Both the position numbers and the translations under genes were made by a program. The notes under the pieces were generated by a model. That model ran no database searches, was not told the origin of the DNA, and saw nothing but the letters and a program-made list of their open reading frames with translations. A stretch of DNA of 64,000 nucleotides from Streptomyces venezuelae (GTDB taxonomy: Bacteria; Actinomycetota; Actinomycetes; Streptomycetales; Streptomycetaceae), in contig NZ_CP029194.1 of NCBI RefSeq assembly GCF_008642375.1, positions 62,001 through 126,000 on the forward strand, read 5' to 3'. Shown here in pieces: positions 44,767 through 55,101 of this stretch; the first letter of the stretch is position 1, and each line of letters begins with the position of its first letter.

Positions 44767-45147
44767 TCAGGCGTCGAAGCGGTGGCGGGACGCCTCGATG
44801 TGACCGAGGTACCGGTGGGTCCAGTCGCACAGTCCGTCGATCGTCACCCGCAGGGCCTGGCCCGGCTCGGTGAGGGTGTACTCCACCCGCGGCGGCACGA
44901 CAGGGTGCACCATCCGCTCGACCAGACCGTAACGCTCCAGCATGCGCAGGTTCTGGGTGAGCATCTTGTGGCTGATGCCCTCGATCTCGTCCCGCACCTC
45001 ACCGAAGCGCAGGGTGCGATCCCCCAGAGCCTCGATGATCAGGAGCGCCCACTTGTTGGCGACGTCCGAGAAGATCTCCCGCGCCAGGGAGTCCGCGCGC
45101 CTGAGGTCTGCTTCGTCGGGCGAGCCCGTGAACTGCTTGGTCACCAT
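44767..45147 (-). CDS. HxlR family transcriptional regulator
   Basis: Predicted 126-residue winged-helix regulator. FSDVANKWALLIIEALGDRT and FGEVRDEIEGISHKMLTQNL form the HTH core, followed by LERYGLVERMVHPVVPPRVE and YTLTEPGQAL, the conserved wing. HxlR proteins act as dimers sensing reactive electrophiles or redox change. It is divergent from a RidA-type gene across about 145 bases, a common arrangement in which the regulator controls the divergent detoxification gene. ATG 45147 gives the usual length. The typical N-terminal Cys is not present, so sensing may differ from Cys-based members. Confidence 0.9.
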   Translation of the reverse strand: MVTKQFTGSPDEADLRRADSLAREIFSDVANKWALLIIEALGDRTLRFGEVRDEIEGISHKMLTQNLRMLERYGLVERMVHPVVPPRVEYTLTEPGQALRVTIDGLCDWTHRYLGHIEASRHRFDA

Positions 45148-45291
45148 CAGGTTCCCCAGTCACCGAAAAGTGCGTTCTTCCATGTCAGCGGACACTCTCC
45201 TACGGTTCCTGAGTAACCACAAGAGAGCAAGCGTGTCGTGGGCTTGATGTCAACGGACTCACGGGCGCTCACAACAAGGGAGGCGCGCAGC

Positions 45292-45699
45292 ATGGCCATC
45301 ACCCTGGTGAACCCGAGCGGATTGCCGGAAGTCGACGCCTACCGGCAGGTGTCGATCGCGACCGGCTCGAAGTTGGTCTTCATCGCCGGACAGGTCGCCT
45401 GGGACGTCAACGGGGTCACCGTTGGTAAAGGCGACCTCGCCGCCCAGGTCGAGCAGTGCTACCTCAACGTCGGCGCCGCCCTGGCGGAGGTCGGCGCCTC
45501 CTTCGACGACGTGGCGAAGCTGACCATTTACGTCGTCGACTGGACGCCCGGCAAAATGTCCCAGCTCATGGACGGGATCGCCCGGGCAGCCGCGAAGCTC
45601 GGGGTCACCCCGGTACCGCCGGGCACACTGCTGGGCGTCGCGGCTCTGGACATCCCCGAGCACCTGGCCGAGATCGAAGCCATCGCCGTGATCGACTGA
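45292..45699 (+). CDS. RidA family protein (enamine/imine deaminase-like)
   Basis: Predicted 135-residue protein of the YjgF/YER057c/UK114 family. Characteristic blocks are YRQVSIATGSKLVFIAGQVA, QVEQCYLNVGAALAEVGASF and DDVAKLTIYVVDWTPGKMSQ, with the closing VPPGTLLGVAALDIPEHLAE. The Arg usually found before the last block in true RidA enzymes (the IxA..LP...VEI/RxxE region) is not obvious (PPGTLLGV), so the deaminase reaction may be altered. The ribosome binding site AAGGGAGG (45276-45283) decides ATG 45292. It is paired divergently with the HxlR regulator. Confidence 0.85.
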   Translation: MAITLVNPSGLPEVDAYRQVSIATGSKLVFIAGQVAWDVNGVTVGKGDLAAQVEQCYLNVGAALAEVGASFDDVAKLTIYVVDWTPGKMSQLMDGIARAAAKLGVTPVPPGTLLGVAALDIPEHLAEIEAIAVID

Positions 45700-45951
45700 C
45701 CATACGCACCCGCCCGTGCGACGGAATTGGCAATACGCTGTCGGGATCGAGCCGACCCTCCGCCCGGGATTCCTGTCGATGTCGCCCTTGGGGGCGAGGG
45801 CCTCACCCTGGGATACCTCATTCACGAGGGGACCAGTGGGCACGACGCAATCTGGTGGGCGCGGCCAAGCCAGGCGATGCGGAGAAGGTCGCCGTCCACC
45901 CGCACGACTCCCCTTGCGGACCAGGTCGGGCCGATTCCGGGATCGAGCACA

Positions 45952-46436
45952 TCATCGTCCACGCCCTGATGGCTCGTGTTGTGCCAGGCGTGATTCGAGG
46001 CTGTCGAGGATGAGGTCGAGGCCGTACTCGAACTCGTCGGTGTAGGAGCAGTCCTGATGCATCGCGTGCTCGGCAATCAGCTCGGCCAGGTGCGGGTAGA
46101 CGTTGAAGAAGGGATGCTCCTGCCTCTCACCGACGAAGTCTTCGACTCCGGAGGCGGCGTCGAAGGGCTGGTTGAGCTCAGTCGGCACAAAGCCGCAGAC
46201 GTAGGCGTCGGTCGAGGAGAAGGCGTGTGACGCCGACGCCATCGGGAATCCGTTGCTGCGCAGCAGCCGAGCATGGTGCCGTGGTGCCGGAGCAGGGCCG
46301 GGCCCGGGGAGCGGCGCGACTCGACGAGGCCCAGGGCCCAGGGCTGTTCCGACAGCGTGGCGCGGGCCGACGCCGCGCGGTCGGTCATCGCCTGTCGCCA
46401 CGGCTGCCGGGGCTCTGGCAGCTCCATCCGGGGTGA
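45952..46436 (-). pseudogene. C-terminal part of a split TetR regulator
   Basis: Read leftwards, ELPEPRQPWRQAMTDRAASA and LSEQPWALGLVESRRSPGPA are in one frame. After an indel near 46262 the sequence continues LRSNGFPMASASHAFSSTDA, YVCGFVPTELNQPFDAASGV and MHQDCSYTDEFEYGLDLILD. This is the ligand-binding region of a TetR-family protein of the group with a conserved H/SxxD/YGFVLQE-like helix. The matching DNA-binding domain does not precede it on this strand; it lies inverted immediately to the right. Confidence 0.65.
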
Positions 46437-46449
46437 AGATCCAGTTCGC

Positions 46450-46582
46450 CAGGGCGTCCCGCAACGTGTCGACGCCGCTGTACAGGTCATCGACCGCGAC
46501 GGCCTCGCGCAGGTGTGCAGGTGCAACGTCGGCGAGGAACTCGACGTCGAGGCGATGTCGCTCTACCGTCACCTCGCCGGCA
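46450..46582 (+). pseudogene. Inverted N-terminal (HTH) part of the split TetR regulator
   Basis: On the plus strand this stretch reads RVDAAVQVIDRDGLAQV, then NVGEELDVEAMSLYRHLAGK, a textbook TetR N-terminal helix-turn-helix. It has no start codon of its own with a ribosome binding site and is joined in frame after AGK to an oxidoreductase remnant (VVAVGASIRDMAPGDEVCGM). Together with the opposite-strand C-terminal piece ending at 46436 it indicates that a TetR gene was cut by an inversion with a breakpoint near 46440. Confidence 0.65.
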
Positions 46583-47274
46583 AGGTCGTGGCCGTTGGCG
46601 CGAGCATCCGTGACATGGCACCGGGTGACGAAGTGTGCGGCATGACCGGAGTGAAACCGGGAGCACATGCCGAGTACGTCGCGGTGCCTGCGAAGAAACT
46701 CGCGAGGTAGCCGTACGCGGGAACCACGAAGATGCGGCGGGGTTGCTGTTCGGAGGCTCGACAGCCCTGTTCTTCCTGCGGGACAAGGCATCGGTGGCCG
46801 CGGCAAGTCGATACCCGTCAGCGGTGCGTCAGGCGCGATCGGCGCGAACGCGGTCCAGTTGGCGAAGCACTTCGGCACGACCGTCACCGGTGTGACCAGC
46901 ACGGCGAACGCCGGCCTGGTGACCTACCGGGGAGCCGCACGGGTCATCGACTACACCTGCACCGACTGGCCGGCTTCGCCGATCGCTTCGACGTGGTGCT
47001 GGACGCCGTCGGCAACCTTTCGATCGCGGCCGGTCGACGCCTGCTGAGCCCCAAAGGCGTGCTGCTGGCCGTCGCGGGCCTGGGCGGCACCGTCCGCGCC
47101 CGCGGCAACGTCGCCGCCGGCTCCACGCCCGAGCGTGTCGAGGACTTCGAGTTCCTCCTGCAACTGGCTGCCGAGGGTGCGTTCACGGTGGTGATCGACC
47201 AGATTCCTTCCCATACTTTCGAATCCACGAAGAGGCGGGACGCCTCCGAAGATCCGTCCCGCGTCCCCGTGTAG
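46583..47274 (+). pseudogene. Decayed NADPH:quinone-type (MDR) oxidoreductase
   Basis: Segments of a zinc-independent MDR enzyme appear in four frames: VVAVGASIRDMAPGDEVCGM with AHAEYVAVPAKKLAR (stop TAG 46708-46710); HEDAAGLLFGGSTALFFLRD; SGASGAIGANAVQLAKHFGT with TGVTSTANAG, the Rossmann nucleotide-binding region; and RFDVVLDAVGNLSIAAGRRL, LLAVAGLGGTVRARGNVAAG with VEDFEFLLQLAAEG. The order is normal but several indels separate the pieces, the first 60-70 residues are missing, and the C-terminal end is replaced after VVIDQ. The gene is dead. It directly precedes the convergent end of the NRPS operon. Confidence 0.75.
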
Positions 47275-47295
47275 CCCCGTAGCCGTCCCGCGGGA

Positions 47296-47511
47296 TCAGC
47301 CGGTGGCCATGGCCTCGCGCAGACCACGCGGCCGCATGTCCGTCCAGTGCTCCTCCACGTACCGCAGGCAGTTCGCGCGGCTCTCCTCGCCGAACACGAC
47401 CCGCCAGCCGGCCGGTACCTCGGCGAAGGCGGGCCACAGCGAGTGCTGGTCCTCGTCGTTGACCAGGACGTGGAAGGTGCCGTTCTCGTCGTCGAAGGGA
47501 TTGGTGCTCAT
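47296..47511 (-). CDS. mbtH: MbtH-like protein
   Basis: Predicted 71-residue MbtH-family protein. [20 protein letters not shown], then [19 protein letters not shown] and [20 protein letters not shown] contain the family's conserved S/N-x-E-x-Q-x-S-x-W-P and W-T-D-x-R-P residues. MbtH proteins bind adenylation domains and are needed for folding or activity of many NRPSs. ATG 47511 overlaps the stop of the upstream NRPS gene by 4 bases (ATGA) and has an ideal site, GAGGAGG. It is the last gene of the NRPS operon. Confidence 0.95.
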   Translation of the reverse strand: MSTNPFDDENGTFHVLVNDEDQHSLWPAFAEVPAGWRVVFGEESRANCLRYVEEHWTDMRPRGLREAMATG

Positions 47512-50500
47512 GGACGCCTCCTCGGTTCGTTCGGATGTGATCTCAGGGAGCTCAGTGTCAGGGATGGGTCGGTGACGGCCGACGCGAGCAGGTGCTCGTA
47601 CGCGCGGGCGATCCGTTCGGCCGTCCCTTGGTCGAACAGGTCGGTGCTGTACCCGAGGGTCCCTTCCAAGGCCCCGGGCCGGCCGTCCGGGTCGCGGTGC
47701 GCGGTGACCTCGATGTGCAGGTCGTAGACAGCCGTCCCGGTGTGCACGGCCTCTTCCCACCTGGCCAGTTCCAAGGACGGTTCGGTCGGCTGGTGGGCGT
47801 CCCGGAGGGAGAGCATGACTTGGAAGAGGGGGTGGTGGGAGGGGCTGCGGGGCGGGTTGAGCGCGGCGACGAGGTCGGCGAAGGGCAGGTCCTGGTGGGC
47901 GTACGCGGCAAGATCCGTCTCACGCACCCGGCCGAGCAGGCCAGCGAAGGTGGGATTGCCACCCGTGTCCGTGCGCAGCACGAGGGTGTTGACGAAATGG
48001 CCCACGAGGTCATCGAGGCTGTGGTCCGTACGCCCGGCGACGGGTGTGCCGAGCACGATGTCCGTGCCAGCGCCGAACCGCGTGAGCAGGGCAGCCCACG
48101 CCGCGTGCAGGACCATGAAGACGGTCGCGTTGGCCTGCCGCGCGAGGCGCACCACCCGGGCATGCAGGTCAGGTTCCCAGGTGAAGGTGACAAGACCGCC
48201 ACGGCCCGACGCACGCAGCGGGCGAGGCCGGTCGGTCGGCAGGGCCAACTCCGGCGGGACCCCCCGAAGCTGCCCGGCCCAGTAGGCGAGTTGACGAGTG
48301 TGGAGGCTGTCGGGATCGGTGGCGTCACCCACAAGCTCGCGGTGCCACAGCGTGTAGTCACGGTAAGTCACCGGCAAGGGCGACCAATCCGGGGACACAC
48401 CGACACTCCGCGCCGAATAGGCCTGAGCCAGATCGCGCGCGAGCACATCCGCCGACCAACCATCACACACAATGTGATGCAGCACGAGCAGCAGCACCCG
48501 CTCGCCCCGCTCGGTCTCGAACAGCGAGGCACGCATCACCGGCCCCGCCACCAGATCGAACGGCTCACGAGCAGCCACCGCCATGGCGGCCTCCAACTCA
48601 TCCGCGCGAACCGCCACCACCGGCAACGCCACCGCACCCGGATCCAGCACCACCTGCCGCGGCACACCCCCCTCTTCAGGAAACACAGTCCGCAAACCCT
48701 CGTGCCGCTCCACCAGGTCACCCAAAGCCAACCCCAGAACAGCCGGATCAACCGGCCCGCCCGGCCCGCCCAGCCGAAACACGAACGGCACGTTATAGGT
48801 GGGGGCAGCCCCGCTCAGCTGGTTGTGGAACCACAGCTGGAACTGGGCAGGAGGCAGCGGGGCAGGATCGGAGCACTCCAGCGGTCGTGGTCGCGGCCGT
48901 GCAGCCTGTTCGCCGGAGGCGGCGGCCAGCGCACGCGGCGTCGGTGTCTGGAACAGCGACGTCGGGGACAGGGCGTCGTCGAGTGCTGAGGAGATGCGGC
49001 TGACCACCTGTGTCGCAAGCAGCGAGTGCCCGCCCAGGGCGAAGAAGTCGTCCTCGGGATCCACCCGGTCCAGCCCGAGGACGTCGGCGAAGATGCCGCA
49101 CACGACCTCCTCCCGTGCCGTGCGGGACCCGGACGGCGTGGAGCGGGGACGGTCGGGCCGAGGCAGGGCCGCCCGGTCGATCTTGCCGTTGCCGGTCAAC
49201 GGCATCCGCGTCAGGGGGACGATGGCGGCCGGCACCAGATAGGGCGGCAGGGTGGTGGACAGACGCGCCCGCAAGGCGTCGGTGTCGACATCGGCCGGCG
49301 TGACGTACGCCACCAGACGTGAGCCGAGGTCCTCGTCATGTACGGCGACGACCACCACCTGACCGACGCCCGGGCACGCCCCGAGGACGGCTTCGACCTC
49401 GCCCGGCTCGACCCGGAAGCCCCGGATCTTCACCTGGTCGTCGCTTCGGCCCAGCAACTCCAGGGTGCCGTCCGCCGCTCGCCGGGCCAGGTCCCCGGTC
49501 CGGTACATACGGGAGCCCGGAGGGCCCGACGGATCGGCCACGAACCGCTGGGCGGTCAGTCCGCGCCGGTCCAGATAGCCACGGGCCAGGCCGGGGCCGG
49601 ACAGGTACAGCTCACCGGGAGTGTTCGGCGGCGCCGGACGCAGGCTCGCGTCCAGGACCTGCAGCACGGTGCCGTTCACCGCCTCGCCCTCGACCGGGGT
49701 ACCCGGGCCCGAACGCCAGGCGTACGCGTCGACCGTGCTCTCGGTGGGCCCGTACAGGTCGTGCACGACGAGACCCGCCCCGGTCAGCGTGTTCCGGAGC
49801 GACTCGGGCAGCGGCTCGCCGCCCAGGACCACGATCGACGGCCGGTGCGCGGCGTCCAGCAGCCCGGCCGACAGCAGGTGATAGGCGTGCGACGGGGTCG
49901 TGTCCAGGACGTCGACCCGGTCGGAACCGATGCGCTCCACCAGCGCGGCCGGGTCGCGCACGGTCTCGCCGTCGAACACCAGCAGCCGATGGCCCGCGAA
50001 CATCCACAGCAGCGGATCCCAGGACGCGTCGAAGGCGAACGAGGCGGTGTGCGCGACGGTCAGCCGTTCCCTGGGTCCTGTGGGCGGGATACGCCGGCAC
50101 AGGTGGCTGCGCAGGAGCCCGGCCAGGGCCTGGTGGGTGACGACGACGCCCTTGGGCCGGCCGGTAGACCCCGAGGTGTAGACGACCGTGGCCGGGTGGC
50201 GCGGGTCGGGCGGAGCGGCCGGGCCGGCGTCCGGCGGCGGGGCCGCGAGCGCGGCCTCCGTCCCGGGATCGCCCAGGACGAGCCGAGGCGGGCCGGAGGC
50301 CACGGCCCGCATGTCCGACCCGCACACCAGCAGCACAGCGCCGCTGTCGGCCAGCAACTCGCGGACCCGGGCCGCGGGCAGCGCGGGATCGACGTAGAGG
50401 AACGCCGCTCCCGCCTTCAGCGTCGCCAGCAGGGCGACGACCAGTTCGGCCGAGCGCGGCAGAGACAGGGCGACCACTCGCTCGGGTCCGGCGCCCTTCG

Positions 50501-53500
50501 CCGTCAGCAACCGGGCCAGCCGGTGCGCCCGTTCATCGAGCCTTCGGTACGTGAGCGTGCCGTCGGGTCCGGTGACGGCTGTCGCGTCGGGGGTCCGGGC
50601 CGCCTGTTCCTCGAAGAAGCCATGGACGGTGGCGCCGGAAGCGTCGTCCGCCGGCTCGGATGCGGTGCGGTGCGTGGCGTCGCGACCAGCCGAAGCCGTG
50701 TCCGTGCTCGGCAGAGCTATCTCGTCGATGCGCAGGGCGGCGTCGGAGCAGACGGCCTCCAGCAACCGCTCGAGGCCCGTCACCATCCGCGCGGCGGTCT
50801 CCCGGGTGAACAGGTCCGCGGCGTACTCCAGGACACCGGTGATCCCGGCGGGGGTGTCGTCGCCGTCGGTCTTCTCGGTCAGCCCGAGCGACAGGTCGAA
50901 CCGGGCGATACCGAGCCCAGCCAGTTCGGTCTCCACGGGCCAGCCGTCCGGGCTCTGCCGGTGGAGGGAGAGCATGACTTGGAAGAGGGGGTGGTGGGAG
51001 GGGCTGCGGGGCGGGTTGAGCGCGGCGACGAGGTCGGCGAAGGGCAGGTCCTGGTGGGCGTACGCGGCAAGATCCGTCTCACGCACCCGGCCGAGCAGGC
51101 CAGCGAAGGTGGGATTGCCACCCGTGTCCGTGCGCAGCACGAGGGTGTTGACGAAATGGCCCACGAGGTCATCGAGGCTGTGGTCCGTACGCCCGGCGAC
51201 GGGTGTGCCGAGCACGATGTCCGTGCCAGCGCCGAACCGCGTGAGCAGGGCAGCCCACGCCGCGTGCAGGACCATGAAGACGGTCGCGTTGGCCTGCCGC
51301 GCGAGGCGCACCACCCGGGCATGCAGGTCAGGTTCCCAGGTGAAGGTGACAAGACCGCCACGGCCCGACGCACGCAGCGGGCGAGGCCGGTCGGTCGGCA
51401 GGGCCAACTCCGGCGGGACCCCCCGAAGCTGCCCGGCCCAGTAGGCGAGTTGACGAGTGTGGAGGCTGTCGGGATCGGTGGCGTCACCCACAAGCTCGCG
51501 GTGCCACAGCGTGTAGTCACGGTAAGTCACCGGCAAGGGCGACCAATCCGGGGACACACCGACACTCCGCGCCGAATAGGCCTGAGCCAGATCGCGCGCG
51601 AGCACATCCGCCGACCAACCATCACACACAATGTGATGCAGCACGAGCAGCAGCACCCGCTCGCCCCGCTCGGTCTCGAACAGCGAGGCACGCATCACCG
51701 GCCCCGCCACCAGATCGAACGGCTCACGAGCAGCCACCGCCATGGCGGCCTCCAACTCATCCGCGCGAACCGCCACCACCGGCAACGCCACCGCACCCGG
51801 ATCCAGCACCACCTGCCGCGGCACACCCCCCTCTTCAGGAAACACAGTCCGCAAACCCTCGTGCCGCTCCACCAGGTCACCCAAAGCCAACCCCAGAACA
51901 GCCGGATCAACCGGCCCGCCCGGCCCGCCCAGCCGAAACACGAACGGCACGTTGTAGGCAGGGGACTCGCGGTCCATGTCGTACAGGAACCACAGCCTGC
52001 GCTGTGCGGAGGACAACGGGAACGCCTGAGGCCGGACGGTGGCCGCCGTCAGCGGCCGTAGACGGGTGGCCGCGCCGAGTCCTGCGGCAAGGTCCGCCGC
52101 GGTGGGGGTCTCGAAGACCTGCCGCACCGTCAGCTCGGCCCCGAGTTCGGCGCGGATGCGGCCGACCAGCCGTGTGGCCATGAGGGAGTGGCCGCCGAGC
52201 AGGAAGAAGTCCTGGTCGGTGCCTATCCCCGTGATGCCCAGCAGATCCTCCATGATCTGGCAGATCACACGCTCCTCGCGGGTGCGCGGCTCGGCACCGC
52301 CTCCTCCCCCCACACGGGTCTCCGGAGCCGGCAGCGAGGACCGGTCGACCTTGCCGTTCGTGGTCAGCGGGAGGCGTTCCAGGACCACGAACGCGGCGGG
52401 CACCAGGGGGTCGGGCAGCCAGCGGCGCAGATGGGTCCGCAGTTCGGACGACAGCGCCGCCGTCTCGAACGCGGTTCCCGGCCGGTTGGTGTACGTCCCG
52501 AGGGGCTCGTTCCGCTGTCGGGCCGACGGCTCGGGCCGGATCTCGCCGACCTCTGGTGGCACGCCCGAGGCCGGGGCCGGGACACAGACGATGTCCATCC
52601 GGCCGTCCTCGGCGTCGGTCGTCCAGGTGGCTGCCGTGGCGTAGCCGAGGGCGTCGGCGATGTCCGCGACATGCTCGGGGTCCACGCCCGGTGATCCGTC
52701 GTTCTCCCCCTCGTACACCTCCCTCAGGACGGCGAGGTCCTCGTCGAGACGGGCGTTGGGGACACCGCGGATCCGCAGCCGGGTGGGCCGCCCGGTCGTG
52801 ATCCTGGTCGCCAGTTCGTCCACGCCCGTGACGTCCCGCCCCCAGTGCAGCACGAGTTCCGGGGCCTCCGCGGGGCTCCGGTCGCCGCCTTCCGTGCGCA
52901 GCACGACGTCGTAGCGGTAGCGGCTGAGTTCGTTGTGGTGGCGGGCACGCTTGAGCCGTACGTCCACCTCGGCGATGCCGGGGACGTCCTGCCCCAGCGC
53001 GGTGAAGAACTCGGGTGCGACGAGCAGATCCTGCTCGGCCCGCAGGACGCGATCCACGGCTCCGCGCAGGCGTTCCGGCGGAAGCCCGGCACCTCGGCGG
53101 CGGACCTCGGCGGCGGTCGTCAGGTGCCGGTGCAGCCGCAGATTGCGTACGTCTCCCACGAACACGGCACCGCCCGGCACCAGAAGGTCGGCACAGCGCC
53201 GCAGCACGTCGGCCAGATAGTCGGCGTCGGGGAAGAACTGCGTCACCGAGTTGAGGACGATCGTGTCGAAGAAGCCGGACGGCAGCCCGGAGGTGTCGTC
53301 GGCGGACCCGACCGCCAGTTCCACCCGGCCGGCCAGATCCGGCCGGCCTGCCACGTGGTGCCGCAGTGCGGCGATGCCCTCCCGCGACAGGTCCGTGCCC
53401 CAGTACGCGGCACAGTGCGGGGCGACCTCGGAGAGGATCAGCCCGCTGCCGACTCCGATCTCCAGCACCCGCCGAGGCCGCAGGGCCCGGATGCGCTCGA

Positions 53501-55100
53501 CCGTGGCCCGCCGCCACTCCTCCATCTCCGCCACGGGGATCGGCTGTCCGTCGTAGGCGCTGTTCCAGCCGCTGAAGTCGCTGCCGAAGGGCCGTTGCGC
53601 GGAGTCCCGGTAGGTGTCGTCGAAGACGGACCGCCAGCCGTCGATCCGCCGCTCCCTGCCGGACGAGCGGATCCGGTCGTCGGCGGGTACGACGTAGCCG
53701 ACCAGTCTCCGGTCGCCCGGACGGTCCTCGCGGACGGTGACCGCCGCCGCCGTGATGTCGGGGTGTGTGACGAGGGCGGCCTCGACCTCGCCCGGTTCGA
53801 TCCGGAAGCCCCGGATCTTGACCTGCTGATCGGCCCGGCCCAGGTACTCCAGTCGGCCCCCGGGGCCTCGGCGGGCCAGGTCGCCGGTGCGGTACATGCG
53901 GCTGCCGGCCGGGCCGGAGGGTTCGGCGACGAACCGGGACGCCGTCAGGCCCGGCCGGCGCAGGTAGCCGCGGGCCAGGCCGGGCCCCGCGACGTACAAC
54001 TCGCCCACGGCACCGGGCGGCACCGGCCGAAGCCGTTCGTCCAGGAGGTGCACGCGCAGGTCGTCCAGCGGACCGCCGATCGTGCTGGGCGAACCCGGGA
54101 CGGCCTCGGATGCGCCGAGGACGTGGTGGGTGACGTGGACGGTGGTCTCGGTGATCCCGTACATGTTGACGAGCGCGGGCCGGTCGGGGTGGCGGGCGAA
54201 CCAGTCGGCCTGCAGGGCCGGGTCGAGGCGCTCCCCGCCGAAGATGACCAGACGCAGGGACGGGGCGATGGCCGTCGCGGTCGGGGACCGGTCCTCACGG
54301 TCGAGTTCGTGGAACGCCGAAGGTGTCTGGTTGAGGACCGTCACGCCCTCGGATTCCAGGAGTTCGAGCAGTGCGGCGGGCGACCGTGTGGTGTCCGCCG
54401 GTACGACGACGAGCCTGCCGCCGTACAGCAGGGCGCCCCAGATCTCCCACACGGAGAAGTCGAAGGCGTAGGAGTGGAACAGCGTCCACACGTCGTCCGG
54501 CCCGAAGCCGAAGGTCCGGTGCGTGGTGGAGAACAGGCGCAGTACGTTGCGGTGCGTGACGGCAACCGCCTTGGGATTGCCGGTGGATCCCGAGGTGTAG
54601 ATGACGTAGGCGAGGTGGTCGGGCAGGGCGGAGGGTCGCGCGGGGGCCGGTGGCGCCCCCTCCGGGTGGCCGCCCGTGGCCATGACGTCGACGAGGACCA
54701 GCTCGCCGTGGCCGGGTTCGCCCCGGTCCTTGGCGAGCGTCGAGTCGGTCACCGTGCACACGGGCAGGGCGTCGGAAAGGATGTACTCCAGCCTGCGGGG
54801 CGGCAGTGCGGGGTCGAGGGGCAGATATCCGGCCCCGGTCTTCAGCACGGCCAGGACGGCCACGACGAGGTCGACCGAACGGTGCAGAGCTATCCCCACG
54901 AGCTGTTCGGGCCCGGCGCCGGCCGCGGCCAGTCGCGCGGCAAGCCGGTCCGAGCGGTCGTCCAGCTCCGCGTACGTCACTGCCTCGTCGCCGCAGACGA
55001 CGGCGATCGCCGACGGCCGCTCAGCCCCCCTGGCCCGAAAGAGCTCGTGCAGGGTCTGCGGCCCCTCCGGGCCGCGGACCTCGCTGCCGGCGTCCTGCAC
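47508..55100 (-). CDS. NRPS, A(Thr, N-methyltransferase)-T-C-A(basic)-T-C
   Basis: Predicted 2530-residue NRPS. Domains by approximate residue: A1 10-470 and 780-925, T 930-1005 ([10 protein letters not shown]), C 1020-1480 (HHIVCDGW), A2 1490-1980, T 1985-2060 ([10 protein letters not shown]), C 2080-2515. The A1 specificity residues read DFWNIGMVHK, the canonical Thr code. A SAM-dependent N-methyltransferase ([19 protein letters not shown]) is inserted between A8 and A10 (about 475-775), so N-methyl-Thr is expected. A2 reads roughly D-A-D-D-V-G-L-V-D-K; its two extra acidic residues suggest a basic substrate such as Arg. The protein begins with A and ends with C, without a thioesterase. GTG 55100, one base after the preceding stop, was chosen over upstream codons that overlap the previous gene. 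The two C domains share an apparently identical 991-bp segment. Confidence 0.92.
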   Translation of the reverse strand: MQDAGSEVRGPEGPQTLHELFRARGAERPSAIAVVCGDEAVTYAELDDRSDRLAARLAAAGAGPEQLVGIALHRSVDLVVAVLAVLKTGAGYLPLDPALPPRRLEYILSDALPVCTVTDSTLAKDRGEPGHGELVLVDVMATGGHPEGAPPAPARPSALPDHLAYVIYTSGSTGNPKAVAVTHRNVLRLFSTTHRTFGFGPDDVWTLFHSYAFDFSVWEIWGALLYGGRLVVVPADTTRSPAALLELLESEGVTVLNQTPSAFHELDREDRSPTATAIAPSLRLVIFGGERLDPALQADWFARHPDRPALVNMYGITETTVHVTHHVLGASEAVPGSPSTIGGPLDDLRVHLLDERLRPVPPGAVGELYVAGPGLARGYLRRPGLTASRFVAEPSGPAGSRMYRTGDLARRGPGGRLEYLGRADQQVKIRGFRIEPGEVEAALVTHPDITAAAVTVREDRPGDRRLVGYVVPADDRIRSSGRERRIDGWRSVFDDTYRDSAQRPFGSDFSGWNSAYDGQPIPVAEMEEWRRATVERIRALRPRRVLEIGVGSGLILSEVAPHCAAYWGTDLSREGIAALRHHVAGRPDLAGRVELAVGSADDTSGLPSGFFDTIVLNSVTQFFPDADYLADVLRRCADLLVPGGAVFVGDVRNLRLHRHLTTAAEVRRRGAGLPPERLRGAVDRVLRAEQDLLVAPEFFTALGQDVPGIAEVDVRLKRARHHNELSRYRYDVVLRTEGGDRSPAEAPELVLHWGRDVTGVDELATRITTGRPTRLRIRGVPNARLDEDLAVLREVYEGENDGSPGVDPEHVADIADALGYATAATWTTDAEDGRMDIVCVPAPASGVPPEVGEIRPEPSARQRNEPLGTYTNRPGTAFETAALSSELRTHLRRWLPDPLVPAAFVVLERLPLTTNGKVDRSSLPAPETRVGGGGGAEPRTREERVICQIMEDLLGITGIGTDQDFFLLGGHSLMATRLVGRIRAELGAELTVRQVFETPTAADLAAGLGAATRLRPLTAATVRPQAFPLSSAQRRLWFLYDMDRESPAYNVPFVFRLGGPGGPVDPAVLGLALGDLVERHEGLRTVFPEEGGVPRQVVLDPGAVALPVVAVRADELEAAMAVAAREPFDLVAGPVMRASLFETERGERVLLLVLHHIVCDGWSADVLARDLAQAYSARSVGVSPDWSPLPVTYRDYTLWHRELVGDATDPDSLHTRQLAYWAGQLRGVPPELALPTDRPRPLRASGRGGLVTFTWEPDLHARVVRLARQANATVFMVLHAAWAALLTRFGAGTDIVLGTPVAGRTDHSLDDLVGHFVNTLVLRTDTGGNPTFAGLLGRVRETDLAAYAHQDLPFADLVAALNPPRSPSHHPLFQVMLSLHRQSPDGWPVETELAGLGIARFDLSLGLTEKTDGDDTPAGITGVLEYAADLFTRETAARMVTGLERLLEAVCSDAALRIDEIALPSTDTASAGRDATHRTASEPADDASGATVHGFFEEQAARTPDATAVTGPDGTLTYRRLDERAHRLARLLTAKGAGPERVVALSLPRSAELVVALLATLKAGAAFLYVDPALPAARVRELLADSGAVLLVCGSDMRAVASGPPRLVLGDPGTEAALAAPPPDAGPAAPPDPRHPATVVYTSGSTGRPKGVVVTHQALAGLLRSHLCRRIPPTGPRERLTVAHTASFAFDASWDPLLWMFAGHRLLVFDGETVRDPAALVERIGSDRVDVLDTTPSHAYHLLSAGLLDAAHRPSIVVLGGEPLPESLRNTLTGAGLVVHDLYGPTESTVDAYAWRSGPGTPVEGEAVNGTVLQVLDASLRPAPPNTPGELYLSGPGLARGYLDRRGLTAQRFVADPSGPPGSRMYRTGDLARRAADGTLELLGRSDDQVKIRGFRVEPGEVEAVLGACPGVGQVVVVAVHDEDLGSRLVAYVTPADVDTDALRARLSTTLPPYLVPAAIVPLTRMPLTGNGKIDRAALPRPDRPRSTPSGSRTAREEVVCGIFADVLGLDRVDPEDDFFALGGHSLLATQVVSRISSALDDALSPTSLFQTPTPRALAAASGEQAARPRPRPLECSDPAPLPPAQFQLWFHNQLSGAAPTYNVPFVFRLGGPGGPVDPAVLGLALGDLVERHEGLRTVFPEEGGVPRQVVLDPGAVALPVVAVRADELEAAMAVAAREPFDLVAGPVMRASLFETERGERVLLLVLHHIVCDGWSADVLARDLAQAYSARSVGVSPDWSPLPVTYRDYTLWHRELVGDATDPDSLHTRQLAYWAGQLRGVPPELALPTDRPRPLRASGRGGLVTFTWEPDLHARVVRLARQANATVFMVLHAAWAALLTRFGAGTDIVLGTPVAGRTDHSLDDLVGHFVNTLVLRTDTGGNPTFAGLLGRVRETDLAAYAHQDLPFADLVAALNPPRSPSHHPLFQVMLSLRDAHQPTEPSLELARWEEAVHTGTAVYDLHIEVTAHRDPDGRPGALEGTLGYSTDLFDQGTAERIARAYEHLLASAVTDPSLTLSSLRSHPNEPRRRP
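47804..48794 (-). repeat. Direct repeat of condensation-domain DNA, copy 1
   Basis: 991 bp that repeats at 50963-51953 (constant offset 3159). Every stretch that I compared by eye is identical, and both encode the same residues from [11 protein letters not shown] to [10 protein letters not shown]. It covers most of the C-terminal C domain. Confidence 0.9.
50963..51953 (-). repeat. Direct repeat of condensation-domain DNA, copy 2
   Basis: Partner of 47804-48794, lying in the internal C domain of the same gene. Divergence resumes abruptly at both edges (GTTATAGG against GTTGTAGG at one side). Confidence 0.9.
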
Positions 55101-55101
55101 G

